From positions 1-40,013 of the forward strand of contig JAOZQN010000006.1 in NCBI GenBank assembly GCA_029932195.1: 40,013 nt of DNA, written 5' to 3'. The position numbers and the translations under genes were made by a program. The notes under the pieces were generated by a model, which ran no database searches, was not told the DNA's origin, and saw nothing but the letters and a program-made list of their open reading frames with translations. This stretch comes from Bacteroidales bacterium (GTDB lineage: Bacteria; Bacteroidota; Bacteroidia; Bacteroidales; JAOZQN01). Shown piece after piece: positions 1-8,450 of the stretch; the first letter of the stretch is position 1, and the number at the start of each line of letters is the position of its first letter.

Positions 1-323
1 CTAAGGTTTTCTTTTTCGCAAAAGTGTAAAATACTTTGAAAAACGTTGTTTTTTTTATAAATTGCATAAAACGAACTTTTTGTAATACCACCTGTAAGAT
101 ACTCACAGTATGTAAATTAAATGATTTTGTTAAATTTTAATGTAATGACTATTAAGGCATTACGTTTTTACAGTGAAATTATAACTGTCTAATAATCTGA
201 TTATTATGAAGGCAAAAACTTTAGTTTAGAATATCAAAGATATAACTTTTTTTTGCATAAGACAAATAATTGGAGAAAATAAGGGTTTTGAATATTGAAA
301 ATATGATATTTTTTATAAGAGTC

Positions 324-457
324 GAGTTCAAGTTTTTTTGGAGGCTGAAAACAAAAGCGGATACAAATTTCAACCTCTATATTTACTTATTGTAAATGAG
401 TATTTTAAATTTTGTATCTACTTTATTTTTAGCAAAAAAAACTTTTCGAAGTGGACT
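324..457. repeat. R1: degenerate imperfect palindrome, diverged member of the intergenic palindrome family
   Basis: Centre tatttac-ttatt-gtaaatgagtattttaaattttg matches the centres of R3/R4. The right end aaaacttttcgaagtggact matches the R2 terminal stem (cttttcggagtggactc in reverse complement). Confidence 0.55.
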
Positions 458-551
458 AAACCTTATAAAGTAAAATAAATTTGACATAAAATACTTTTTG
501 TTTTTAATAAAATATTATATTTGCATTATCGTTTTAAATATATCTAACTTT

Positions 552-691
552 GAGTCCACTCCGAAAAGCCTCTTTTTACCAAACTCGGCGTTGTAAATCT
601 TTTTTCAATCCTCATTATCAATAAGATAACTGTGGTAAAAAAAAGATTTATGCCTTGATTTTGACAAAAATAGACTTCTCGGAGTGAACTC
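552..691 (-). repeat. R2: ~140 bp imperfect palindrome
   Basis: Left arm gagtccactccgaaaagcctctttttaccaaactcggcgttgtaaatctttttt aligns with the reverse complement of the right arm, gagttcactccgagaagtctatttttgtcaaaatcaaggcataaatctttttttt, over ~54 nt. Confidence 0.85.
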
Positions 692-708
692 AACTTTTAA
701 ATTAATCA

Positions 709-1641
709 ATGATGAAAAAAAAATACTTATTTGTTTTTATTCTTATAATACCACTTTTTTTTACTTCTTGTGAAAAAAAAGGAAATATAGAAATTTATGA
801 CACAGGACATGTTGTGGAAAATTGCACTTCGCCATTTTTTATCCAGTTTTATTTAGATTTATCATTTCAACCAACAGAAATAAATTACACTTGGGATTTT
901 GGCGATGGCACTACATCTAATGATAAAGAGCCTATTCATTCATACTCAGAACCTGGGGTTTACAATGTTAAATTAGTAATAGAAAATTACAAAACCATTG
1001 TAGAGGAAACTATGATTGTGAATGTAAATAAAGATACTCTTGATATTGTTGCAGATATGGATTATGAGACTATTTTTAATCTGATTGCCCCTGCAGAAAT
1101 TCAATTTTATAATTACTCAAAACATGCAACTTCATATTTTTGGAATTTTGGCGACGGTCTTGGTTCAGACGAAGTAGAGCCTATTCATATTTATGAAAGT
1201 TCAGGAACACAAACAGTTGTTTTATACGCAATATGCGAAGGAGACACAACTTCTGCTACCTATAATTTAGAAATTAAACCTGCACCAGAGAAAGTTTTTA
1301 TTAATAATGTTGTTATTTGGTTACCAGAAAGCTATCTCGGAGGAGAATACGAACTTGAGTATTATTACGATATTCACAACGAAACACCAGTAGGGCTTGG
1401 TTCAATAGCACCATCATCATTTCCAATGGACTGGGTATTTGATGAGGAAATATTTTTCTTTAATGGAGATTACGATAGAGATTTTTTATCTTTTGAGATA
1501 TGGGACAGATATGATAACCACTCTCCTGTATATACTTTTCAAACAACAATGTCTAAATTAGCCGAAGAACATTACCCCGAAGTTATGGTTTGGGACGATG
1601 GCAATGGATTTGCGGCAGAAGTATATTTTTCTTATCAATAA
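709..1641 (+). CDS. PKD-domain lipoprotein
   Basis: 310 aa ORF with a lipoprotein signal (FTSCEKKG) and two PKD-like motifs (TWDFGDGTTS, FWNFGDGLGS). Confidence 0.8.
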   Translation: MMKKKYLFVFILIIPLFFTSCEKKGNIEIYDTGHVVENCTSPFFIQFYLDLSFQPTEINYTWDFGDGTTSNDKEPIHSYSEPGVYNVKLVIENYKTIVEETMIVNVNKDTLDIVADMDYETIFNLIAPAEIQFYNYSKHATSYFWNFGDGLGSDEVEPIHIYESSGTQTVVLYAICEGDTTSATYNLEIKPAPEKVFINNVVIWLPESYLGGEYELEYYYDIHNETPVGLGSIAPSSFPMDWVFDEEIFFFNGDYDRDFLSFEIWDRYDNHSPVYTFQTTMSKLAEEHYPEVMVWDDGNGFAAEVYFSYQ

Positions 1642-1766
1642 AAAGCTAAATTATAGAACTAAACTCTACTAATAAACGAATAAATTCCTGACCTATCGTA
1701 AACTAAATTGCCTGTTTTTTTAATACTCAACATTCAATAAAGAATATTCAATTTTCAACAAAAGAA

Positions 1767-1804
1767 CTAATAAACCAATAAACCAATAAACTAATAAATT
1801 AATT
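1767..1804. repeat. Period-8 tandem repeat (YYAATAAA)n abutting a start codon
   Basis: ctaataaa ccaataaa ccaataaa ctaataaa ttaatt immediately before ATG at 1805. Confidence 0.7.
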
Positions 1805-2719
1805 ATGAAATCGTTAAAACTGTCTATTTTAGGAATTATTATTATTCTACTCTCTAATAGTGCTATGGCACAGTCAAATAGAGACTGGTGGAATAGTTTG
1901 TCGCCCGCATGGAAAACTGTTTTTCAAGAACAAGAACTTAAGGGGAAAAATGTTACTCCAAACGACGAACAATTAGAAAGAATTGTTCAAATAACACATA
2001 TTGATTGTTCTTATAATAAGGAAGTTAAAAATTTAAAACCTCTATCAAAACTTTCTTTTTTAATAGAAATAAGATGTGAACATACAAATATTGAAAGTCT
2101 TGAAGGCATAGAAAACTTAACGAACCTTATGGTTATTGATTGTTCTGACAATGATAATATCAATAGCTTAATTCCATTAACAAATAATGTTAATTTAGAA
2201 GAAATAGATTGTAGCAATACTATGGTTAAAAATTTAGCCCCACTTGTGTATTTAAAGAAGCTGAAAAAACTTGATGTTCACTATTGCACCGTGAATAAAC
2301 TCACACAAATAACCAATCTAAAAAGTTTAGAAATTCTTGATGTTTCGCAAAATAGACCTCTTTATGATATAAATGGAGTTGAAGGTCTAACAAATTTGGT
2401 GGAATTTAATATTAGTGAAACAAAAGTAAGAGACCTTTCACCTTTAAAACAGCTTAATAATCTTAAGGTTCTAAACCTTGCAATTACACCAGTAGAAACA
2501 TTAAGACAACTTCAAAATCTTACACAACTTACTGAAATAGATTTTTCTAAAACAAGAGTAGCTTCTGTTAGCTTAGATTATTTATATGGACATTTATCTT
2601 TCAAAATGCTAAGAGCCAGAGAAGTAGATATAACCGATGCTGAAATAAAAACTTTTACTGATTTTTATAAACAAAAAAACCCTAATGCCATCATAATAAT
2701 AACTCCTAAGAAAAAATAG
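1805..2719 (+). CDS. Leucine-rich-repeat exported protein (internalin-like LRR)
   Basis: Signal peptide, then ~22-aa LRR units (LKPLSKLSFLIEIRCEHTNIESLEGIENLTNLMVIDCSDN...). Confidence 0.8.
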   Translation: MKSLKLSILGIIIILLSNSAMAQSNRDWWNSLSPAWKTVFQEQELKGKNVTPNDEQLERIVQITHIDCSYNKEVKNLKPLSKLSFLIEIRCEHTNIESLEGIENLTNLMVIDCSDNDNINSLIPLTNNVNLEEIDCSNTMVKNLAPLVYLKKLKKLDVHYCTVNKLTQITNLKSLEILDVSQNRPLYDINGVEGLTNLVEFNISETKVRDLSPLKQLNNLKVLNLAITPVETLRQLQNLTQLTEIDFSKTRVASVSLDYLYGHLSFKMLRAREVDITDAEIKTFTDFYKQKNPNAIIIITPKKK

Positions 2720-2758
2720 TAAATCTATATATCTTGGAGGACTCGTATTTTTTCACAA

Positions 2759-2794
2759 AAAAAACCGTATAGTTTTACAACTATACGGTTTTTT
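2759..2794. terminator. Bidirectional intrinsic terminator between convergent genes
   Basis: Perfect 16-bp stem aaaaaaccgtatagtt-ttac-aactatacggtttttt with A/T tails. Confidence 0.85.
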
Positions 2795-2798
2795 ATTT

Positions 2799-3197
2799 TT
2801 AATGGAAATCATTTTTTCGTCTATTTTTCTTTTCAGAGTGTTTGCGTTTTTGTTCCAAAATTTTAGCTTTTACATATTTTGAAATTTTATATTTCTTGCG
2901 TTTTTTGGGTTTATATAAACCAATTTTCAATAATTCGTAAAAGCGTTCAATGCAATTTTCCTTATTTCTATGCTGGCTACTATTTACTTGAGAAACTATT
3001 TGTAAAATATTTTCTTGAACTATTCTACTCTTCAAGTTTTTTTTCAACAATTCCTTCTCTTCTTCTGAAAGCAAAACAGAACTGTCAATATTAAAACGTA
3101 ATTCTACTTTTGTCTCCACTTTATTAACGTGTTGTCCACCAGCCCCACTGCTTCGAGAGGTTGAGAACTCTAATTCAGAGGAAAAATCTCGTTTCAT
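2799..3197 (-). CDS. arfB: Class I release factor-like peptidyl-tRNA hydrolase (ArfB/YaeJ family)
   Basis: GGQ motif SSGAGGQHVNKVETKVELRF, short ORF with a Lys/Arg-rich C-terminal tail. Confidence 0.9.
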   Translation of the reverse strand: MKRDFSSELEFSTSRSSGAGGQHVNKVETKVELRFNIDSSVLLSEEEKELLKKNLKSRIVQENILQIVSQVNSSQHRNKENCIERFYELLKIGLYKPKKRKKYKISKYVKAKILEQKRKHSEKKNRRKNDFH

Positions 3198-3283
3198 TGC
3201 TAAAAAATTGTTTAATTGTAATAAGTAGTTAGTTAAAAGTTATCAAACTGAAAGGAATTTACTGAAAATAAGTATCTTATTTT

Positions 3284-3409
3284 AGGCATTTTTCACGAGT
3301 GCCAATTTCGGCGTTACTTTTGAAATTTTAAAATACTCATTTACAGATGTAAACTTCAATTCTAAAATTTATAAAAAAGCCTTGAACTTGACACTCATGA
3401 AAAACGCCT
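3284..3409 (-). repeat. R3: 126 bp imperfect palindrome of the same family
   Basis: Left arm aggcatttttcacgagtgccaatttcggcgttacttttgaaattttaaaatactcatttaca pairs with the right arm (reverse complement aggcgtttttcatgagtgtcaagttcaaggcttttttataaattttagaattgaagtttaca). Confidence 0.88.
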
Positions 3410-3450
3410 TATTTTATTATTATTGTTAAAAAAAATTTGTCATACTACTT

Positions 3451-3510
3451 ATTGCTAAATTGCTGAAAATATATTTTCAACAATTTAACAATTCAGCAAT
3501 ACAACAATTA
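3451..3510. repeat. Period-8 repeat with a 42-nt head-to-head palindrome
   Basis: attgctaaattgctgaaaata / tattttcaacaatttaacaat (2 mismatches in 21), followed by cagcaata caacaatt octads. Confidence 0.7.
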
Positions 3511-3511
3511 T

Positions 3512-6244
3512 TTAATTATTTTGGAAAATAAATGCGTTTGGATATTTAGTTTTTAATCTGTAAAATTCCTCTTGTGCGTCATTAAGTTTATTAAAAGAAC
3601 CTATATAATAGTAATATGTATTATCTTTTTTAAATTCTTTTGTTCCTGCTTCAAAATCAGTAATATTTCTTTTTGTAGCCGATTCCGTAATATTTATAGA
3701 ATATGTAGCATCGTTAGTTTTATCTTCAATAATATACTTCTCAGGAACTACAACCTGTTTTACTTTTAGTTGTTTTTCTGCTCCTTGTTTTGTTACAACA
3801 ATTTCCACTCGTCTATTATAACCAAGTGCATCCCAAATATATTTACCATTTTTGTCTCTATTTTTAGCAATTTGTTTGTCAAATCCTTTTCCTTCCGATT
3901 GTATTTGATTTTTATCTACACCTTTATCTACTAAATAATTTTCCACAAAATTTGCGCGTCTTTTAGAAAGTCGCTTGTTGTAATTAACTGGTCCTTGAGT
4001 ATCCGTGTAACCAATTAATTTTACAGAAGCATCTTTATTTTGAGTAATATACTCTGCAAGTGTATTTAGCTCTTCGTTATATTTGTTTGTTTTATGTTTG
4101 TTTATCTCAAATAAAACATTTGATACAAAAACGACATAAACCTCCTCTGCTATTGTTACTACAGGAATACTCTTTTTTGCTTCTTCTATTGTTATATCAT
4201 CGTAAAGTGTATATTCTAACGAATTTGGGTCAATACTATTTGTAGATAATTTTGTTAAAATTCTATCTTGGCTAATTCCATTTGCAAGAAGATAATTTTG
4301 AGCTACCTCTATTCTATCTTCTCCAATTTTTGTGGTTGGCTCTGTATTTTTTTGTGTAGAAAGATCTACATAAAGATAATCATATTTTTTCATAAAATTA
4401 GAAAGCAAATCTAATTCAAGTTCTTGTTGGTCAGACAATTCATTAGTTTCTAAATCAAAATCCGTAATTCGTGATTGTTTTATTTCACCTCTTATTAACG
4501 TGTCCATTTCTGCTTTGTAAAAAATATCATGATAGCCAGGCTCTAATTCTTCAATATGTTTTATATCAAACATGTGTCCATCTGCCTCATAATAAATAAG
4601 ATGTCTATCTCCTGGACGAATAACAAACATATATTTTCCTGTTCTGTCGTTAGGGTTATACATGTTATCTATCATTTTTGTTTTCACATAATAATCTGCA
4701 ATTATAGTTCCCTCTGGAATTTTACAAAGACTGTCTGTTACAGAAACTTTGTTATTGTCTATAAGCATATCTGTAATTCGTATGCTATCGTTGTAGTTAT
4801 AATCGAAAATTTTGTCTGCACCAATTTTTCGTGTTCCAATTATTACTGTATCTCCTTTAAAACTAACTTCATTTTTTGAAAACTCTTTGGTTTCAGTATT
4901 ACTATCATAAGTAAAACCCGTTACAAGGATTATGTCATTTTCGCTTTCGTATAATTCAACAATATAGATATTTGACGATTCTCCTTCTTGCTGTGAAGAA
5001 TAATATGCTCTATTACCTCTTATTGTTGGAGCAAAAAACACGTCGTTATCAACTGTATTTAATGGAAATCCCATATTTTGTCGATCGATCCAGTTTCCAG
5101 ACTCATCTAATTGAGCTTTATAAATATCAAATCCTCCCATTGTATTATGACCTTGCGAACTAAAAAATAAAGTAGTTCCATCATAATTTAAGAATGGACC
5201 TTCTTCGTCTAATTCCGTATTAATGGTTGGTCCTAAGTTCTTAACATTAACCCATTCTCCTGCATCATTTCGTTCGGCAACGTATATATCCATACCTCCA
5301 TATCCACCTTTACGCTCACTCGTAAAATACAATTTTTTACCGTCAGTAGAAATACTTGCATGCGATTCTCTTTTTCGTGTATTTACATCTCCTTCTAACT
5401 TTTTGGGTGAAGTCCATTCATCTCCATTTGCTGTGCTATAAAAAATATCACCCTTATCTTTTTTTGTAGCCTTATACATAAAAAGTTCATTTCCATCAAA
5501 AGACAACCCACAAGTTGCTTCATGATCATTGGAATTTACGGTAGTATCAACTCTGTATGGTTTGGCATCTAATCCAAGTTTTTTATCATATATATATATA
5601 TCTTCATAAAACTTTTCGTCGTCTGCAATTCGTCCACCTGTGCTACCCTTTCTTCGTGAAGTAAAAATAACCATAGATTCGTCGGCAGTAACAGTAGGGC
5701 TATGGTCTGAATATTCTGAATTTATAACACCTAACTTTATTACCATCATCATTTGAGGATTTTCAAAAAGAGCAATAGCATTTTCACAAACCTTTATTTT
5801 TTTATCTATTTCCTTCTTATCCCCTTTATTTTTTGTTAAACCTTTTAGTTTTATGTAAGTATCTTTTGCAGAGTAAAAATCATAATTTACATAAAAAGCA
5901 TAAGCCAGACCATAATAAGCATCTAATGGAGCATATTTTACTTTCTCCCCAGAGTTTTCAAAGTTGGTTATTACTTTCTCAAAAGGCTCTATGGCTCTCC
6001 AACGTTCTTTTGTATAAAGATAACAAAAGCCGAGTCTAAAATTAACAGCATCATCGTCTGGATTTATTGCTAATAATTCGTTATATATTACTATGGCTTC
6101 TTCAAATTTAGCATCTTCAATGTAATCTTCTGCTTCACTAAACTTGTCTTTGTAAACAGGGTCGTTGTTTTGACCATTGGATAGTTGGGCAAATGATCCC
6201 ATAGCTATCAGAAAAAATGTTAAAATTAATGTAAGGTGTTTCAT
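3512..6244 (-). CDS. TPR - WD40-like (PD40) - OmpA family protein with SPOR-like C-terminus (PorE-like domain order)
   Basis: 910 aa: signal peptide, TPR (AEDYIEDAKFEEAIVIYNELLAINPDD), PD40 repeats (SHASISTDGKKLYFTSERKGGYGGMDIYVAER), OmpA domain (LIGYTDTQGPVNYNKRLSKRRANFVENYLVDKGV), C-terminal YYYYIGSFNKLNDAQEEFYRLKTKYPNAFIF. Confidence 0.85.
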   Translation of the reverse strand: MKHLTLILTFFLIAMGSFAQLSNGQNNDPVYKDKFSEAEDYIEDAKFEEAIVIYNELLAINPDDDAVNFRLGFCYLYTKERWRAIEPFEKVITNFENSGEKVKYAPLDAYYGLAYAFYVNYDFYSAKDTYIKLKGLTKNKGDKKEIDKKIKVCENAIALFENPQMMMVIKLGVINSEYSDHSPTVTADESMVIFTSRRKGSTGGRIADDEKFYEDIYIYDKKLGLDAKPYRVDTTVNSNDHEATCGLSFDGNELFMYKATKKDKGDIFYSTANGDEWTSPKKLEGDVNTRKRESHASISTDGKKLYFTSERKGGYGGMDIYVAERNDAGEWVNVKNLGPTINTELDEEGPFLNYDGTTLFFSSQGHNTMGGFDIYKAQLDESGNWIDRQNMGFPLNTVDNDVFFAPTIRGNRAYYSSQQEGESSNIYIVELYESENDIILVTGFTYDSNTETKEFSKNEVSFKGDTVIIGTRKIGADKIFDYNYNDSIRITDMLIDNNKVSVTDSLCKIPEGTIIADYYVKTKMIDNMYNPNDRTGKYMFVIRPGDRHLIYYEADGHMFDIKHIEELEPGYHDIFYKAEMDTLIRGEIKQSRITDFDLETNELSDQQELELDLLSNFMKKYDYLYVDLSTQKNTEPTTKIGEDRIEVAQNYLLANGISQDRILTKLSTNSIDPNSLEYTLYDDITIEEAKKSIPVVTIAEEVYVVFVSNVLFEINKHKTNKYNEELNTLAEYITQNKDASVKLIGYTDTQGPVNYNKRLSKRRANFVENYLVDKGVDKNQIQSEGKGFDKQIAKNRDKNGKYIWDALGYNRRVEIVVTKQGAEKQLKVKQVVVPEKYIIEDKTNDATYSINITESATKRNITDFEAGTKEFKKDNTYYYYIGSFNKLNDAQEEFYRLKTKYPNAFIFQNN

Positions 6245-6573
6245 AGTCTTCTTTTTCTAAAAATTTTTATAGTCTTCTTAATTTGCAAAGATAGTAAATT
6301 TTCATATAAAAAACATATTTTTTAATAAAAAAATTATACATTCAACTTTACATTTAACGAAAATACAGTAACGACCTAAAAAACAATGTTTTAAAAACAC
6401 GTAAAATGTTTTTAAATAATTACTTTATAATTTACAGAAAGGTATTCTACTGAAAAAGAGCAGTATGATTTAAGTCATTTTTTACAATAATAAAAATCAT
6501 CTTTTAAAGATTAGTTATAATCTACTTTTACTACAAATTTAAAACATATAATAACCACTAAAAAAATATAATT

Positions 6574-7050
6574 ATGGCAGACATAAAAAAAATAGTAAAA
6601 GAAATATCTGCAAAACATGAAGACAAACGGGTTAACTTAATCCCTATACTTCAAGATATTGTAAAAGAAAATAATTTTTTATCAAATGATGCAATGACAG
6701 AAGTCGCAAGAGCTTTAGATATCTCTGCTGCAGAAGTTTATGGTGTTGCTTCTTTTTATTCTTTCCTCGAAACAAAAAATGAAGGAAAATATAAGATATA
6801 TGTGTGCAAATCTATTACTTGCGACATGAAAAACAAAAATAAAATAATAAAAACAGCAGAAGAAATGTTGAAAATAAAGTTAGGAGGAACCTCACCTTGT
6901 AAAGAATTTTCGTTGTTGGAAACTAATTGCCTCGGACTTTGCGATAAAGGACCTGCAATGTTAATTAATGACGATTTTTATACAGAACTTACTCCTACCA
7001 AAATACAAGAAATATTAGGAAAAATAAGAAGAGAAGGAGTATCTTGCTAA
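6574..7050 (+). CDS. hydC: NADH-dependent [FeFe] hydrogenase gamma subunit, NuoE/HydC-like [2Fe-2S] protein
   Basis: 158 aa NuoE fold; AAEVYGVASFYSFLE, cluster cysteines VCKSITCDMK and ETNCLGLCDKGPAM. Confidence 0.88.
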   Translation: MADIKKIVKEISAKHEDKRVNLIPILQDIVKENNFLSNDAMTEVARALDISAAEVYGVASFYSFLETKNEGKYKIYVCKSITCDMKNKNKIIKTAEEMLKIKLGGTSPCKEFSLLETNCLGLCDKGPAMLINDDFYTELTPTKIQEILGKIRREGVSC

Positions 7051-7093
7051 CTATTAGCTATGCAAGGCAACAACAAACACAAATCAGAATAAC

Positions 7094-7135
7094 AAAAAGC
7101 GAAGAGCTAAAAGCAAAAAGCTAATAGCCAAAAGC
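7094..7135. repeat. Six consecutive heptads NNNNAGC
   Basis: aaaaagc gaagagc taaaagc aaaaagc taatagc caaaagc. Confidence 0.8.
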
Positions 7136-7153
7136 TGAAAAAAAACAAACAAA

Positions 7154-8314
7154 ATGACAAATAAACTAAAAAAAGCTGACATAATATTTAGTGAATATTC
7201 AGTTGCTCCATATCAGATATTAAAAGAAACGATAAAAAAATCCGAAGACGATGTAATTCAAGAATTATTAGATTCTGGATTAAAAGGAAGAGGTGGTGCA
7301 GGATTTCCAACAGGTTTGAAATGGAAATTTGGAGCTGCCGAAAAAGGCGATGTAAAATATATTATCTGCAATGCAGATGAAGGAGAGCCAGGAACTTTTA
7401 AAGACCGTAAACTTCTTATGGAAGTGCCTCGTAAAGTTATCTCTGGAATGGCTATATGTGCCTGGGCAACAGGAGGAACACAAGGGTATATTTATTTAAG
7501 AAGCGAATATAAATATCTTATTCCAGACCTAAAAAAAGAATTAGAAATATTTAAAAAATGCTCTAATGAAATGGGATTAGATTTTCCTATTGAAATTTTT
7601 ATTGGTGCAGGTGCTTACATTTGTGGTGAAGAGACTGCTCTAATAGAATCTATGGAAGGAAAAAGAGGTGAGCCAAGAAATAAACCACCATATCCTATCC
7701 AAGACGGATTACATGGCAAACCAACTATTGTAAATAATGTAGAAACTTTTGCTTCGGCATCTATGGTGTGTCGCTATGGTGCAAAAGAATATCAAAGATT
7801 TGGAACATCTGACCAAAGAGGTTCTAAATTATTTTCTATTTCGGGAGATTCACCAAAAGAAGGTGTTTACGAACTGGAACTTGGAATGAGTATTGCTAGT
7901 TTTGTTAAAGAATTTGGCGACGGAGATACAAAAGCAGTCCAAGTTGGAGGAGTAGCTGGTTTTTGCATTCCCCGTAAAGATTTTGAAAAAGCAATTGTAG
8001 GTGAAGGAAATACTTCTGGTGCTTCTACAATGGTGTTCAATAGCACTCGTTCAATGTATAGAGTTTTACATAATTACTTAGAATTTTTTGAAGAAGAATC
8101 ATGCGGACAATGCACACCTTGCAGAATAGGAACACAACAACTTCTAAAAGGACTCGAAGCAGTTAAACATGGTAAAAAACCTGCCGAATACCTCGACCAA
8201 CTTGTTAAACTAAGCGAAACAATGCAAATAACATCTAAATGTGGTCTTGGTCAGTCGGTTACTAATTCATTCACTACTATTGTTGATAACTTTAGAGAAG
8301 AAATGATTTATTAA
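7154..8314 (+). CDS. hydB: NADH-dependent [FeFe] hydrogenase beta subunit, minimal NuoF/HydB-like flavoprotein
   Basis: FMN/NADH motifs GRGGAGFPTGLKW and CNADEGEPGTFKDR; [4Fe-4S] motif ESCGQCTPCRIGT...SKCGLGQS. Only 386 aa, ending shortly after the N3-type cluster. Confidence 0.9.
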   Translation: MTNKLKKADIIFSEYSVAPYQILKETIKKSEDDVIQELLDSGLKGRGGAGFPTGLKWKFGAAEKGDVKYIICNADEGEPGTFKDRKLLMEVPRKVISGMAICAWATGGTQGYIYLRSEYKYLIPDLKKELEIFKKCSNEMGLDFPIEIFIGAGAYICGEETALIESMEGKRGEPRNKPPYPIQDGLHGKPTIVNNVETFASASMVCRYGAKEYQRFGTSDQRGSKLFSISGDSPKEGVYELELGMSIASFVKEFGDGDTKAVQVGGVAGFCIPRKDFEKAIVGEGNTSGASTMVFNSTRSMYRVLHNYLEFFEEESCGQCTPCRIGTQQLLKGLEAVKHGKKPAEYLDQLVKLSETMQITSKCGLGQSVTNSFTTIVDNFREEMIY

Positions 8315-8320
8315 AAAAAG

Positions 8321-8414
8321 GAAAAACAATTGAAAAACGATAGAAATACAATGGAAAATTATAGATAAGTTATGTTACTTACAATTGTATTTCAATTTAT
8401 TACAATCGTATTTC
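8321..8414. repeat. Period-11 tandem repeat arranged as an inverted pair
   Basis: gaaaaacaatt gaaaaacgata gaaatacaatg gaaaattatag ... aattgtatttc aatttattac aatcgtatttc (reverse complement units gaaatacaatt/gaaatacgatt). Confidence 0.75.
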
Positions 8415-8450
8415 ATCCTTTCCCTTAATAACAATTAAACTAAAAAAACT

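Noticed and set aside
4556-4879. 107-aa plus-strand ORF within the OmpA-family gene
   Set aside because: Antisense to a well-supported CDS; Cys/Ile/Phe-rich translation with no domain pattern. Same for 3572, 4060, 4972, 5223 and 5833.
6241-6300. Minus-strand TATCTTTG (6293-6286) as promoter of the OmpA-family gene
   Set aside because: Good -7 match but no -33 TTTG at proper spacing; too weak to list as a feature.
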